Below are positions 18,703-29,210 of a DNA stretch of 64,000 nt, piece by piece. This DNA is from SHZI01 sp964417725 (GTDB lineage: Bacteria; Pseudomonadota; Gammaproteobacteria; Steroidobacterales; GCA-2729495). Location: assembly GCA_964417725.1 (NCBI GenBank), contig CAYQIV010000013.1, positions 1 through 64,000 on the forward strand, in the 5' to 3' direction. The translations under genes were made by a program, and so were the position numbers. The stretch's first letter is position 1. Every line of letters begins with the position of its first letter. The notes beneath the pieces are model-generated. The model worked only from the letters and a program-made list of their open reading frames with translations. It searched no databases and had not been told where the DNA came from.

Positions 18703-19038
18703 ATGCACCGACCCGCTCCCGGCCGCGACGTCACCGTCACGACCAACGCCTTGCTCGCGCTGGTCAACGCGGATCGCGACCGCATCGCCGGCCTGGGGCG
18801 CGCGGCAGCCTCCGCGCTCGAGGTGCACCACGCGCTGCAGCGCCGGCCGATTGCGACGTCCGCCACGCTGGTCAAGGCCACGCGTCTCACGCCGGCCACG
18901 GTCAACAAGTCGCTGGCGCACCTGGAGCGCATTGGCATCGTGGGTGAAATCACCAGCCGGCAGCGGGGCCGCGTGTTCAGCTATCGCCAGTACGTCGGGG
19001 AGCTGGCGGCCGAACTGGAGACGGCCATTGCGGCATGA
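18703..19038 (+). pseudogene. Remnant of a Fic-family protein (C-terminal winged-helix part)
   Basis: This 111-residue open frame contains NADRDRIAGLGRAAASALEV and LVKATRLTPATVNKSLAHL, then RIGIVGEITSRQRGRVFSY. That pattern is the C-terminal end of many Fic-domain AMP-transferases, where a winged helix follows the catalytic domain. The catalytic HPFxxGNGR motif and all upstream Fic sequence are absent; the PIN gene ends only 25 bp before. I read this as a truncated relic, though expression as a small DNA-binding regulator is possible. It lies in the mnmG-mnmE interval, where accessory genes appear inserted. Confidence 0.6.
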
Positions 19039-19224
19039 GCGCACCGGGCGCGCGGCGTCGGGCCGATGCTCCCACAGGAGGGTTCATGTACTGAATCGCC
19101 TGCCCGCCGGCCTTCTTTCGGTTGGTCTGCCGGTCGTTGCCGGCCCGCTCACGAAGATGGATCTCTTTTCGACGATGACTTGCGGCACGAGATCGGCACG
19201 CGCCGGGCCTTCGAGGAAGCGGAC

Positions 19225-20577
19225 CTACTTGCCGATGCAGAAGCCGGCGAAAATGCGCGCCAGGAGGTCCTCGGTGCCGAACTCGCCGGTGATTTCGCCG
19301 AGGGCGGCGTGCACGGCGCGCATCTCCTCGGCGAAGAGTTCCGGTGCCCCGCCCGGGGCAAGCAGGCTGCGGCCGGCCTCGAAGTGCCGCCGGGCGCGGC
19401 GCAGGGCGTCAAGGTGTCGCTGGCGGGCGATGAGGGTGCCCTCGGCGGCACTGTAACCGACGCGCTCGCCGACCCGCGCGCGCAGTGCGTCGAGGCCGGC
19501 GCCGGTCAGGGCACAGACACCGACCGCCTCGTCTCCGCCCGCGGCTTCGCGGTGCCCGGCGGGCTGGCCGCTGGCATCGATCTTGTTGAGGACAAGGATC
19601 ACCGGTACACCGGCGGGCATCGCGGCACGCAGCGCCGCGTCATCGCCGGCCGGGTTCGTGGTGTCGATGACCAGCAGGATGAGGTCGGCGTGGCCGAGCT
19701 CGGCGCGCGTGCGGCGCATGCCTTCGCGTTCGATGGCATCGGCCGCCTCGTGCAGGCCCGCGGTGTCGATGACGTGGACCGGCAGGCCGTCGAAGTCGAG
19801 CTCGGCGCGCACGAGGTCGCGGGTGGTGCCGGGGACATCGGTGACGATCGCGGCATCGTGGCCGGCGAGCGCGTTGAGCAGGCTCGACTTGCCGGCATTG
19901 GGTCGTCCGGCGATGACCACCTGTACCCCGTCACGCAACAGGCGGCCGTGGCGCACGGTGCGCTCGAGGTGGTCGAATGCCGCATCCAGCGTGGCGATGC
20001 GCGCAGCGAGGCCGGCATCGTCGAGGACATCGATGTCCTCATCGGGGAAATCGAGTGCCGCCTCGACCCAGGTGCGCAGCGCCGCAACCTGTTCGTCGAG
20101 CTCGAGCACGGCCGCCGAGAAGGCCCCGGCGAGCGAGCGTCGGGCGGCGCGGGCTGCCGCTTCGGTCGACGCATCGATGAGATCCGCGACGGCCTCGGCC
20201 TGCGCAAGGTCGAGCCTGTCGTTGAGCCAGGCACGCTCGGTGAACTCGCCGGCGCGCGCCGGGCGCGCCCCGCAGGCGACGATCGCATCGACCAGCATCC
20301 GGGTGAGAAGCGGGCTGCCGTGGAGCTGGAACTCGACGACATCTTCACCGGTATAGGAGTGCGGCGCCGGGAAGTAGAGCAGGAGGCCGGTATCGAGCGG
20401 CTCGCATCCGGCAGGGCCGAAAGGCCTCAGCACCGCCCGGCGTGGCGGCGGCGGCCCGCCGGCCAGCTGCGCGGCGATGGTTCTGGCAGCAGGACCGGAG
20501 ACGCGGACGATGGCCACCCCGCCGCGCCCGGCAGGGGTGGCGCGGGCAACGATGGTGTCGGGGGCGGGGGCGTTCAC
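19225..20577 (-). CDS. mnmE: tRNA modification GTPase MnmE
   Basis: This 450-residue GTPase is the partner of MnmG in U34 modification of tRNA. Its N-terminal tetrahydrofolate-binding domain is followed by the G domain: G1 GRPNAGKS (224-231), G2 TTRD (251-254), G3 DTAGL (271-275) and G4 NKID. It ends with the invariant FCIGK containing the functional cysteine. The start is GTG at 20577. It is downstream of yidC with a 34 bp gap, as in most gammaproteobacteria. Confidence 0.96.
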   Translation of the reverse strand: MNAPAPDTIVARATPAGRGGVAIVRVSGPAARTIAAQLAGGPPPPRRAVLRPFGPAGCEPLDTGLLLYFPAPHSYTGEDVVEFQLHGSPLLTRMLVDAIVACGARPARAGEFTERAWLNDRLDLAQAEAVADLIDASTEAAARAARRSLAGAFSAAVLELDEQVAALRTWVEAALDFPDEDIDVLDDAGLAARIATLDAAFDHLERTVRHGRLLRDGVQVVIAGRPNAGKSSLLNALAGHDAAIVTDVPGTTRDLVRAELDFDGLPVHVIDTAGLHEAADAIEREGMRRTRAELGHADLILLVIDTTNPAGDDAALRAAMPAGVPVILVLNKIDASGQPAGHREAAGGDEAVGVCALTGAGLDALRARVGERVGYSAAEGTLIARQRHLDALRRARRHFEAGRSLLAPGGAPELFAEEMRAVHAALGEITGEFGTEDLLARIFAGFCIGK

Positions 20578-20611
20578 GGCCGGCTGCGTGGCGCCTGCGG
20601 CACGGGCCCGC

Positions 20612-22282
20612 TCAGTTGGCGCCGAGCACCTTGTTGATGCGCCACTGCTGGGCGATCGACAACACCGAGTTGGTCAGCCAGTAGAGCACCAGCCCCGCCG
20701 GGAAGAAGGCGAAGAAGCCGGTGAACACCACGGGCATGAACTGCATGATCTTGGCCTGCGTCGGGTCGGGCGGCGGCGGGTTGAGCGACTGCTGGAACCA
20801 CATCGCACCACCCATCAGCAGCGGCAGGATGAAGTACGGGTCGCGCGACGACAGGTCGGTGATCCACAACAGAAACGGCGCCTGGCGCATCTCGACGCTC
20901 TCGAGCAGCACCCAGTAGAAGGCGATGAAGAACGGGATCTGCACCAGCATCGGCAGGCAGCCCGCAGCCGGGTTGACCTTCTCGCGCTTGTAGAGGTCCA
21001 TCATCGCCTGGCTGAGGGCCTGGCGGTCTTCCTTGTAGCGCTCCTGGAGGGCCTTCATGCGCGGCGCGAGCGTGCGCATGCGCGCCATCGAGCGACCGCT
21101 GGTTTCGCTCAGCTTGTAGAAGGCGAGCTTGATGAGGAAGGTGACGAAGATGATCGTCAGGCCCCAGTTGCCGACCACCGACTGGACCTTCTCGAGCAGC
21201 CAGAAGAGCGGCTGGGCAAGCAGCGTCAGCTTGCCGTAGTCGACCGTCAGCGGCAGGCCTTCGGCGGTTTCGGCGAGCTGGCGCTGGAGCTTGGGGCCGA
21301 CGAAGAGCTGCGCAGTGAAGGTCGCCGTATCGCCCGGCGCGACGTTGGCCACGGGGCCGATGGCGCTGAGCTGGAAATGGCCATCGTAGAACCGGCCGTC
21401 GTAGTTCCAGACATCGCCCGGCGGCGGCACCGCGGCGACCAGGAAGTGGTGTTCGATGGCTGCCAGCCAGCCCTGGTCCACGGCCTGCGTGACGGGCGCG
21501 CTGCGCAGCTTGTCGACTTCGAGCTTCTGGTATTTCTGGCCGTCGTAGAGCACCGGGCCGTAGAACGAGTAGCTGTCGACGTTGAACATCGAGCGTTCGA
21601 GCGGCCGGTAGAGGCGCTTGATCTGCAGGTAGCTCGCCACGCGGTAATCGACATCACGCGCATTGACGACACGGTACTCCAGCTCGACATCGTAGCGGCC
21701 ACGGCGGAAGCGGTAGATCTTCTCGACGGTGACGCCGTCGGCGCCCTGCCAGGTCAGCGGCACGACGAGGTCGCTGGCCCCGTCGGCCAGTTCGAAGCGC
21801 TCGGCAGCGGCCTCGAAGGTCGCGAGATGGTTGGCCTCTTCGGCACCATCGGCGGCGCGCAGGCCGGTCTGGAAGACAAAGTAGTCGTCGGCCGACGGGC
21901 TCAACAGCCGCACCGGCACGTCGGGTTCGTCCTTGTGCTTCGGGTAGCGCGGCAGGGTGGCGGACCGCACGTCGCCGCCTTGCAGGTCGATGGCCAGGTC
22001 GAGCACGTCGGTGCGCACCGTGACGAGACGCGTGGCCGGCGCCTCGGTGGCCGCAGCATCTGCGGCGGCATTCAGCGCGGGCGCATCGCCGGCCTGTGCC
22101 GTGCCGGCTGTCGGCGTCGGCATATCCGGCAGCGCCGGCAGGGTGGCGTCGGTCGTGCCGCTGGCGGCGATCGCCGCCGGGCTGCCCGGTTCGGGCGCCT
22201 TGAAATGGTCGCGCCAGGTGATGACGCTGCCCCAGATGAAGGCCACCAGCGCAACCCAGAGCAAGAGACGTAAGTTTTCCAT
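20612..22282 (-). CDS. yidC: Membrane protein insertase YidC
   Basis: This 556-residue protein has an N-terminal membrane anchor (MENLRLLLWVALVAFIWG), a large periplasmic domain and the conserved C-terminal insertase core. The core begins about VGNWGLTIIFVTFLIKLAFY, includes MKALQERYKEDRQALSQ and ends near FFPAGLVLYWLTNSVLSIAQQ. It inserts membrane proteins alone or with SecYEG. Its ATG shares one base with the rnpA stop (TAATG). The small yidD gene usually found between rnpA and yidC is absent. Confidence 0.96.
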   Translation of the reverse strand: MENLRLLLWVALVAFIWGSVITWRDHFKAPEPGSPAAIAASGTTDATLPALPDMPTPTAGTAQAGDAPALNAAADAAATEAPATRLVTVRTDVLDLAIDLQGGDVRSATLPRYPKHKDEPDVPVRLLSPSADDYFVFQTGLRAADGAEEANHLATFEAAAERFELADGASDLVVPLTWQGADGVTVEKIYRFRRGRYDVELEYRVVNARDVDYRVASYLQIKRLYRPLERSMFNVDSYSFYGPVLYDGQKYQKLEVDKLRSAPVTQAVDQGWLAAIEHHFLVAAVPPPGDVWNYDGRFYDGHFQLSAIGPVANVAPGDTATFTAQLFVGPKLQRQLAETAEGLPLTVDYGKLTLLAQPLFWLLEKVQSVVGNWGLTIIFVTFLIKLAFYKLSETSGRSMARMRTLAPRMKALQERYKEDRQALSQAMMDLYKREKVNPAAGCLPMLVQIPFFIAFYWVLLESVEMRQAPFLLWITDLSSRDPYFILPLLMGGAMWFQQSLNPPPPDPTQAKIMQFMPVVFTGFFAFFPAGLVLYWLTNSVLSIAQQWRINKVLGAN

Positions 22283-22632
22283 TACTGATCTGCTTCAAGC
22301 GTCCCCGGGGACGGTCTGCTCATCTCACGGATCCTGGCCCAGTGGCGGGCAAGGCTCGCAAACAAATCGGCATTGGCCGTGGCAGCGGCGCCCTCGCGCG
22401 CCATCACGACGATGTCCAGCGGCGGCAATTCGGCGCTGCGGTGGCGGAAGCTCTCGCGAACGATCCGCCTCAGCCGGTTGCGCCCGGTCGCCAGTCGCAC
22501 CTTGCGACGCGAAATCGCAAAACCGAGCCGCGGACCGGAGAGCGAATTATGGCGGAAGAGGATCGTGAAGAAACGATCCGCGGATCGCCGGCCCTCGCGG
22601 AATACCCCGTCGAAGTCCGCGGCGCTGTTCAG
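22282..22632 (-). CDS. rnpA: Ribonuclease P protein component, start uncertain
   Basis: RnpA is the protein subunit of RNase P, which trims the 5' ends of tRNA precursors. The frame encodes ADFDGVFREGRRSADRFF, PRLGFAISRRKVRLATGRNR and LRRIVRESFR, the last being the family signature. The reading frame is open upstream to 22704, yet between 22501 and 22704 it contains no ATG, GTG or TTG; the only NTG is a CTG at 22632, used here. The GTG at 22500 would delete half the protein. The gene sits between rpmH and yidC as expected, so identity is firm and the start is not. Confidence 0.85.
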   Translation of the reverse strand: MNSAADFDGVFREGRRSADRFFTILFRHNSLSGPRLGFAISRRKVRLATGRNRLRRIVRESFRHRSAELPPLDIVVMAREGAAATANADLFASLARHWARIREMSRPSPGTLEADQ

Positions 22633-22696
22633 GGATCGCTGGCTGCGCCTCGACTTGCGCTCGGCGGGGGTCGACGTGGCCGGGTCCTGCGCGGGA

Positions 22697-22831
22697 TCAG
22701 ACGGTCAGGCGGGCGCGGCCCTTGGCGCGGCGCCGCTTGATGACCAGACGACCACCGCGGGTCGCCATCCGCGCACGGAAGCCGTGCGTGCGCACGCGCT
22801 TGAGCTTGCTCGGCTGATAGGTTCTCTTCAT
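22697..22831 (-). CDS. rpmH: 50S ribosomal protein L34
   Basis: This 44-residue, highly basic protein begins MKRTYQPSKLKRVRTHGFRA and ends in RAKGRARLTV, a textbook L34. It lies divergent from dnaA and ahead of rnpA. A strong promoter is present about 50 bases upstream. The leader just before the start contains short A- and T-rich runs. Confidence 0.97.
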   Translation of the reverse strand: MKRTYQPSKLKRVRTHGFRARMATRGGRLVIKRRRAKGRARLTV

Positions 22832-22879
22832 GGTTTTTTTCGCTGAAAAACAGAAACATGGACCCGCGGCGGGACGGCA

Positions 22880-22908
22880 AGGTTAGACACCGGCCCGGAT
22901 GGTGTCAA
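22880..22908 (-). promoter_or_regulatory. Strong sigma-70 promoter for rpmH-rnpA-yidC
   Basis: On the minus strand TTGACA (22908-22903) is followed by a 17-base spacer and TAACCT (22885-22880). The -35 is a perfect consensus. It lies about 50 bases upstream of the rpmH start in the rpmH-dnaA spacer, where a strong ribosomal-protein promoter is expected. Confidence 0.65.
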
Positions 22909-22925
22909 TAGCGCGAGGCCGCAGG

Positions 22926-22954
22926 TGGCCAAGCCCCGAGGTGCAGGCTAGACT
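22926..22954 (+). promoter_or_regulatory. Possible dnaA promoter
   Basis: TGGCCA (22926-22931), a 17-base spacer and TAGACT (22949-22954) lie about 50 bases upstream of the dnaA start. The -35 is imperfect (four of six). This is the best sigma-70-like pair I see in the spacer, but it is weaker than the divergent rpmH promoter. Confidence 0.3.
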
Positions 22955-23006
22955 GCGCGGCGTCCCCTCATCCCCGACAACCTTGACCGGATTCACGGGA
23001 GTGTCC

Positions 23007-24338
23007 GTGCAGTCTTCGATCTGGAGCCGCTGCGTCGCGCACCTGCGGTCCGACCTGCCCGAGCAGCAATTCAACACCTGGATCAGGCCACTGCAGGCGA
23101 TCGAGGACGGCGCCGGACTGCGTCTGCTGGCGCCGAATCGCTTCGTCATCGACTGGGTCACCCATCATTGCCTGGAGCGGATCAACACGCTGCTCGGCGA
23201 GCTGGGCGCCGGGCGGGCCACGCTGGAAGTCGGCAGCCTCGTCGAGCCGGCGGCCGGGCCGGGCCCTGAAGCGCCGGCGGGGCCTGCGCGCACGGCCGGC
23301 CGGGCCCCCGCCCCCATCGGCGCCAAGCTCAACCCCGACTATGTCTTCAGTCGCTTCGTCGAGGGCAAGAGCAACCAGCTCGCCCGTGCCGCCGCATTGC
23401 AGGTGGCCAACAACCCCGGGCGGGCCTACAACCCGTTGTTCATTTACGGCGGGGTCGGCCTCGGCAAGACCCACCTGATGCACAGCATCGGCAACCAGAT
23501 CCTCGCCAACCATCCCGGTGCGCGGATCGCCTATGTGCACTCGGAGAAGTTCGTCGGCGACATGGTCCGCGCCCTGCAGCACAACACCATCAACGACTTC
23601 AAGCTCAACTACCGCTCGCTCGACGCGCTGCTCATCGACGACATCCAGTTCTTTGCCAACAAGGAACGTTCCCAGGAGGAATTCTTCCATACATTCAATG
23701 CGTTGCTCGAGGGTCAACGCCAGGTGGTGCTGACCTGCGACCGCTATCCGAAGGAAGTCAACGGGCTCGAGGAGCGGCTCAAGTCGCGCTTTGGCTGGGG
23801 CCTGACGGTGTCCATCGACCCGCCCGAACTCGAGACCAGTGTGGCCATCCTGATGAGCAAGGCCTCGTCGGAACACGCGGAGCTGCCGGAAGAAGTGGCC
23901 TTCTTCATGGCCCAGCGCATCCGCTCCAACGTCCGCGAGCTGGAAGGTGCGCTGCATCGGGTGATGGCCAATGCGGCCTTTACCGGCCGGCCGATCACCC
24001 TCGAGTTTGCCAAGGAGGCGCTGCGTGACCTGCTCGCCCTGCAGGACAAGCTGGTGACCATCGAGAACATCCAGAAGACCGTCGCCGAATACAGCAAGGT
24101 GCGCGTCGCCGATTTGTTGTCGAAGCGCCGCAACCGCTCGGTCACGCGCCCGCGGCAGATCGCGATGAGCCTGGCGAAGGAACTCACCAACCACAGCCTG
24201 CCGGAGATCGGCGACCAGTTCGGCGGACGCGACCACACGACCGTACTGCACGCCTGCAAGCGCGTGAAGCTCCTTCGGGAAAGCGACACCCGCGTGCGCG
24301 AGGACTACCAGAACCTGCTGCGCATCCTCACGGGCTGA
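23007..24338 (+). CDS. dnaA: Chromosomal replication initiator DnaA
   Basis: This protein of about 443 residues has domain I (SSIWSRCVAHLRSDLPEQQF), a Pro/Ala-rich domain II, the AAA+ domain with Walker A GGVGLGKT (148-155) and LLIDDIQFF, and domain IV with the DnaA-box recognition motif GGRDHTTVLHACKRV. It opens oriC by binding DnaA boxes. The start is the GTG at 23007, five bases after GGGAG; the GTG at 23001 in frame is an alternative. It heads the dnaA-dnaN-recF-gyrB cluster. Confidence 0.96.
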   Translation: MQSSIWSRCVAHLRSDLPEQQFNTWIRPLQAIEDGAGLRLLAPNRFVIDWVTHHCLERINTLLGELGAGRATLEVGSLVEPAAGPGPEAPAGPARTAGRAPAPIGAKLNPDYVFSRFVEGKSNQLARAAALQVANNPGRAYNPLFIYGGVGLGKTHLMHSIGNQILANHPGARIAYVHSEKFVGDMVRALQHNTINDFKLNYRSLDALLIDDIQFFANKERSQEEFFHTFNALLEGQRQVVLTCDRYPKEVNGLEERLKSRFGWGLTVSIDPPELETSVAILMSKASSEHAELPEEVAFFMAQRIRSNVRELEGALHRVMANAAFTGRPITLEFAKEALRDLLALQDKLVTIENIQKTVAEYSKVRVADLLSKRRNRSVTRPRQIAMSLAKELTNHSLPEIGDQFGGRDHTTVLHACKRVKLLRESDTRVREDYQNLLRILTG

Positions 24339-24584
24339 TCAACGATGCGCGACATCCCGGGCATGGCCGGTGCACAAGCTGTGGATGGCTGGAAAGGGGG
24401 GAGAAATGCACAGCCGGTACACAGGTGATACAGTGGCGGCGCGGCCCTTTCTGCACAGCACCTGCGAGCGCGAACCCGCTGATTTCCTTCGGTTCGCCGC
24501 GGGTTGTTCGTCTTGGTGGGGTGGGCCGATAACCAATACAGGTTCAATAAACAAAACCTATTTCTGAAGAGTCAGGTGGCGTGG
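24339..24584. other. Candidate replication origin (dnaA-dnaN spacer)
   Basis: The 246 bp between dnaA and dnaN contain a near-consensus DnaA box TGTGGATGG (24380-24388, seven of nine). An opposed weaker box lies beside it (the complement of GGTGCACAA at 24369-24377), and several CACA-containing 9-mers follow near 24408-24425 and 24450. The 3' end (about 24528-24572) is markedly AT-rich against a very GC-rich background and could be the unwinding element. The location fits many origins. Box matches are few, so this is a candidate only. Confidence 0.5.
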
Positions 24585-25685
24585 ATGAAATTCACCATCT
24601 CGCGTAGTGCGTTACTGAAACCGGTGCAGGCGGTGATCGGCGTGGTCGAACGGCGCCAGACCATGCCGATCCTGGCCAATGTGCTCATCGGCGTGCACGC
24701 CAAGGCCCTCACGGTGGCCGGCACCGATCTGGAAGTCGAACTCGTTGCCCACGGCACCGTGGGCAAGCTCGACAAGCCCGGTGAAATCACCGTGCCCGGG
24801 CGTAAGCTGCTCGACATCATCAAGGCGCTGCCGGACGACGCCCAGGTTCAGGTGCAACTCGACGGCGACCGGGTGGTCATCAAGTCGGGGCGTTCTCGCT
24901 TCGTGCTGGGTACCCTCGCGGCCGGCGACTTCCCGGTCATCGAGGACGTCAAGGCGGCACACCGGGTGGTGATGAGCCAGAGTGACCTGCGCCAGTTGCT
25001 GGACAAAACCCATTTCGCCATGGCCCAGCAGGACGTTCGTTATTACCTCAATGGCCTGTTGCTGGAGACCAGCAAGGGCCGCATTCGCGCGGTCGCCACC
25101 GATGGCCATCGGTTGGCGCTGTGCGAAATCCCGCTCGGCGACCAGGACCCGGGCCCGCAGCAGGTCATCATTCCCCGCAAGGGCGTGCTCGAACTGCAGC
25201 GCCTGCTGTCGGACAGCGGCGACGTCGAGCTGGTTATCGGAAGTAATCACGTTCGCGCCACGATCGGCGATATTCGCTTCACTTCGACGCTGATAGAAGG
25301 AAAATTCCCCGATTACGAGCGCGTCATCCCGAACCCGGCCGGCAATGTCCTGAAGGGTGATCGAGACGCATTGCGGCATGCCTTGCAACGTGCGGCGATC
25401 CTGTCGAATGAAAAGTACCGGGGCGTGCGCTTCGAGATCAGCGACGCGCTGCTGCGCCTCCAGGCCAACAACCCGGACCAGGAAGAGGCCACCGACGAGG
25501 TGGCCGTGGAGTACGCGGGCGCACCGCTTGAGATCGGGTTCAACGTCACCTACCTGCTGGACGCGCTGTCGGCCATCGATGGCCCGACCGTGGCGATCGG
25601 CTTCGTCGACGCCAACAGCAGCTGCCTGATCCAGGCGCCGGACGACAGCCGCTGCCGTTACGTCGTCATGCCGATGCGGCTTTGA
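24585..25685 (+). CDS. dnaN: DNA polymerase III beta clamp
   Basis: This 366-residue sliding clamp (MKFTISRSALLKPVQAVIGVVERRQTMPIL...) has the three-domain length and the C-terminal end YVVMPMRL that forms part of the protein-binding pocket. The ATG at 24585 follows an AGGTGG ribosome binding site. The clamp tethers polymerase III and other factors to DNA. Its TGA overlaps the putative TTG start of recF. Confidence 0.97.
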   Translation: MKFTISRSALLKPVQAVIGVVERRQTMPILANVLIGVHAKALTVAGTDLEVELVAHGTVGKLDKPGEITVPGRKLLDIIKALPDDAQVQVQLDGDRVVIKSGRSRFVLGTLAAGDFPVIEDVKAAHRVVMSQSDLRQLLDKTHFAMAQQDVRYYLNGLLLETSKGRIRAVATDGHRLALCEIPLGDQDPGPQQVIIPRKGVLELQRLLSDSGDVELVIGSNHVRATIGDIRFTSTLIEGKFPDYERVIPNPAGNVLKGDRDALRHALQRAAILSNEKYRGVRFEISDALLRLQANNPDQEEATDEVAVEYAGAPLEIGFNVTYLLDALSAIDGPTVAIGFVDANSSCLIQAPDDSRCRYVVMPMRL

Positions 25686-26767
25686 CGGCGGCCGGCGAGC
25701 CGCACCGTACCGGAGGGCTCCGCGAGCTGCGTTTGGCGCAGTTCCGCTGTTTTGACACGGCAGTCCTCGAGCCCGGGCCGGGCATCAACCTCCTCATCGG
25801 TGAGAACGGGGCGGGGAAAACCTCGCTCCTCGAAGCCATCTGCTTGCTGGGACGGGGTGCGTCGTTCCGCGCAGCGCGGCCCGACGTGGCCATCCGGCAT
25901 GATCAACCCGCCCTCACCGCGTTTGGCCGGCTTGGGTGGCGGGACGGCGTCCAGCGTGTCGGGATCGAGGTGCGGCGGCGTGAGGGGATCGATGTCCGCC
26001 TGGATGGGCAGCCCGGGGTGCGTGCTGACCTGGCGCGGGCGTTGCCGGTGGCGCTCCTTGACCCGGCGGGCCATGAGTGGGTTCAGGGTGCGCCTGCGGA
26101 GCGGCGACGGTTCCTCGATTGGGCGGTGTTCCACGTGGAACATGCCTACTGGGAAGCGTGGCAGAACTACCGACGCGCCCTTGCCCAGCGCAATGCCGGC
26201 CTTCGCCAGCAGGACGGCCGGGCGGCGTGGGTCTGGGATGACGTCCTCATCACTGCCGGTGAGGCCATGGACGCCTGCCGGCGGCGGGTGGTCTCGGCAC
26301 TGGCGCCGGCCGCGGTGCAGCGGGCCGGAGCGCTTGCCGGCCTCGAGGTGAGCCTGCGCTACAGCGGAGGCTGGCGCGACGAACTGTCACTGCGCGAGGC
26401 CATCGAACAGGCGCGTGAACGGGACCTGGCGATGGGCAGCACGCAGGTGGGGCCACACCGGGCCGACCTCCTGATCACGATCGACAGCGGACGGGCCCGG
26501 GAGCGGGTGTCACGTGGGCAGGAAAAACTGCTGGTGACCGCGCTCTGCCTCGCGCAGGTCGAACTCGTCTCACAGACCCTGGCCGGTCGCGTCGTGTTGC
26601 TCGTCGACGAGCCGGTGGCCGATCTCGACCGCGCTCGGCTCGCGGCCTTTCAAATGGCGATCCAGCAGGCCCCCGCACAGGTCTTCATGACGGCACTGGA
26701 CCAGACCACCTTCGACTTGCCGGCCGACACCCGGACGTTCCACGTGGAACAGGGCACACTGCTATAA
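25682..26767 (+). CDS. recF: DNA replication and repair protein RecF
   Basis: This 361-residue SMC-like ATPase helps RecO/RecR load RecA at gaps. LRLAQFRCFDTAVLEPGPG is the normal RecF opening, Walker A GENGAGKTS is at 40-48, the signature SRGQEKLL follows, and Walker B VVLLVDEPVADLD closes the site. The start is taken as the TTG that overlaps the dnaN stop. Two parS sites are embedded in the gene and are read as FHVEH (150-154) and FHVEQ (353-357), so these codons are probably constrained by ParB binding rather than by RecF function. Confidence 0.95.
   Translation: MTAAGEPHRTGGLRELRLAQFRCFDTAVLEPGPGINLLIGENGAGKTSLLEAICLLGRGASFRAARPDVAIRHDQPALTAFGRLGWRDGVQRVGIEVRRREGIDVRLDGQPGVRADLARALPVALLDPAGHEWVQGAPAERRRFLDWAVFHVEHAYWEAWQNYRRALAQRNAGLRQQDGRAAWVWDDVLITAGEAMDACRRRVVSALAPAAVQRAGALAGLEVSLRYSGGWRDELSLREAIEQARERDLAMGSTQVGPHRADLLITIDSGRARERVSRGQEKLLVTALCLAQVELVSQTLAGRVVLLVDEPVADLDRARLAAFQMAIQQAPAQVFMTALDQTTFDLPADTRTFHVEQGTLL
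26127..26142. promoter_or_regulatory. parS centromere site 1
   Basis: TGTTCCACGTGGAACA is a perfect 16-bp palindrome and exactly a known parS sequence of gammaproteobacterial chromosomes. It lies within recF, about 1.7 kb from the presumed oriC. ParB from this window (3499-4407) is the expected binder. Confidence 0.93.
26736..26751. promoter_or_regulatory. parS centromere site 2
   Basis: CGTTCCACGTGGAACA matches the first parS site at 15 of 16 bases, with only the outermost T changed to C. It lies at the 3' end of recF, 45 bp before the gyrB start, and covers the place where a -35 element for the TATAAT at 26763-26768 would fall. Confidence 0.85.
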
Positions 26768-26768
26768 T
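26763..26768 (+). promoter_or_regulatory. Possible -10 element of a gyrB promoter
   Basis: A perfect TATAAT overlaps the recF stop, 28 bases before the gyrB ATG. No good -35 is present; the 17-base-spaced position (26740-26745) falls inside parS site 2. If functional, ParB bound at parS could affect this promoter. Confidence 0.35.
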
Positions 26769-26795
26769 CCGCGGGTTCTGAACCGAGGGCGCCCC

Positions 26796-29206
<2,411 letters not shown>

Positions 29207-29210
<4 letters not shown>

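Noticed and set aside
22832..23006. rpmH-dnaA spacer as oriC
   Set aside because: No DnaA-box-like words and no extended AT-rich region; it is filled by the two divergent promoters.
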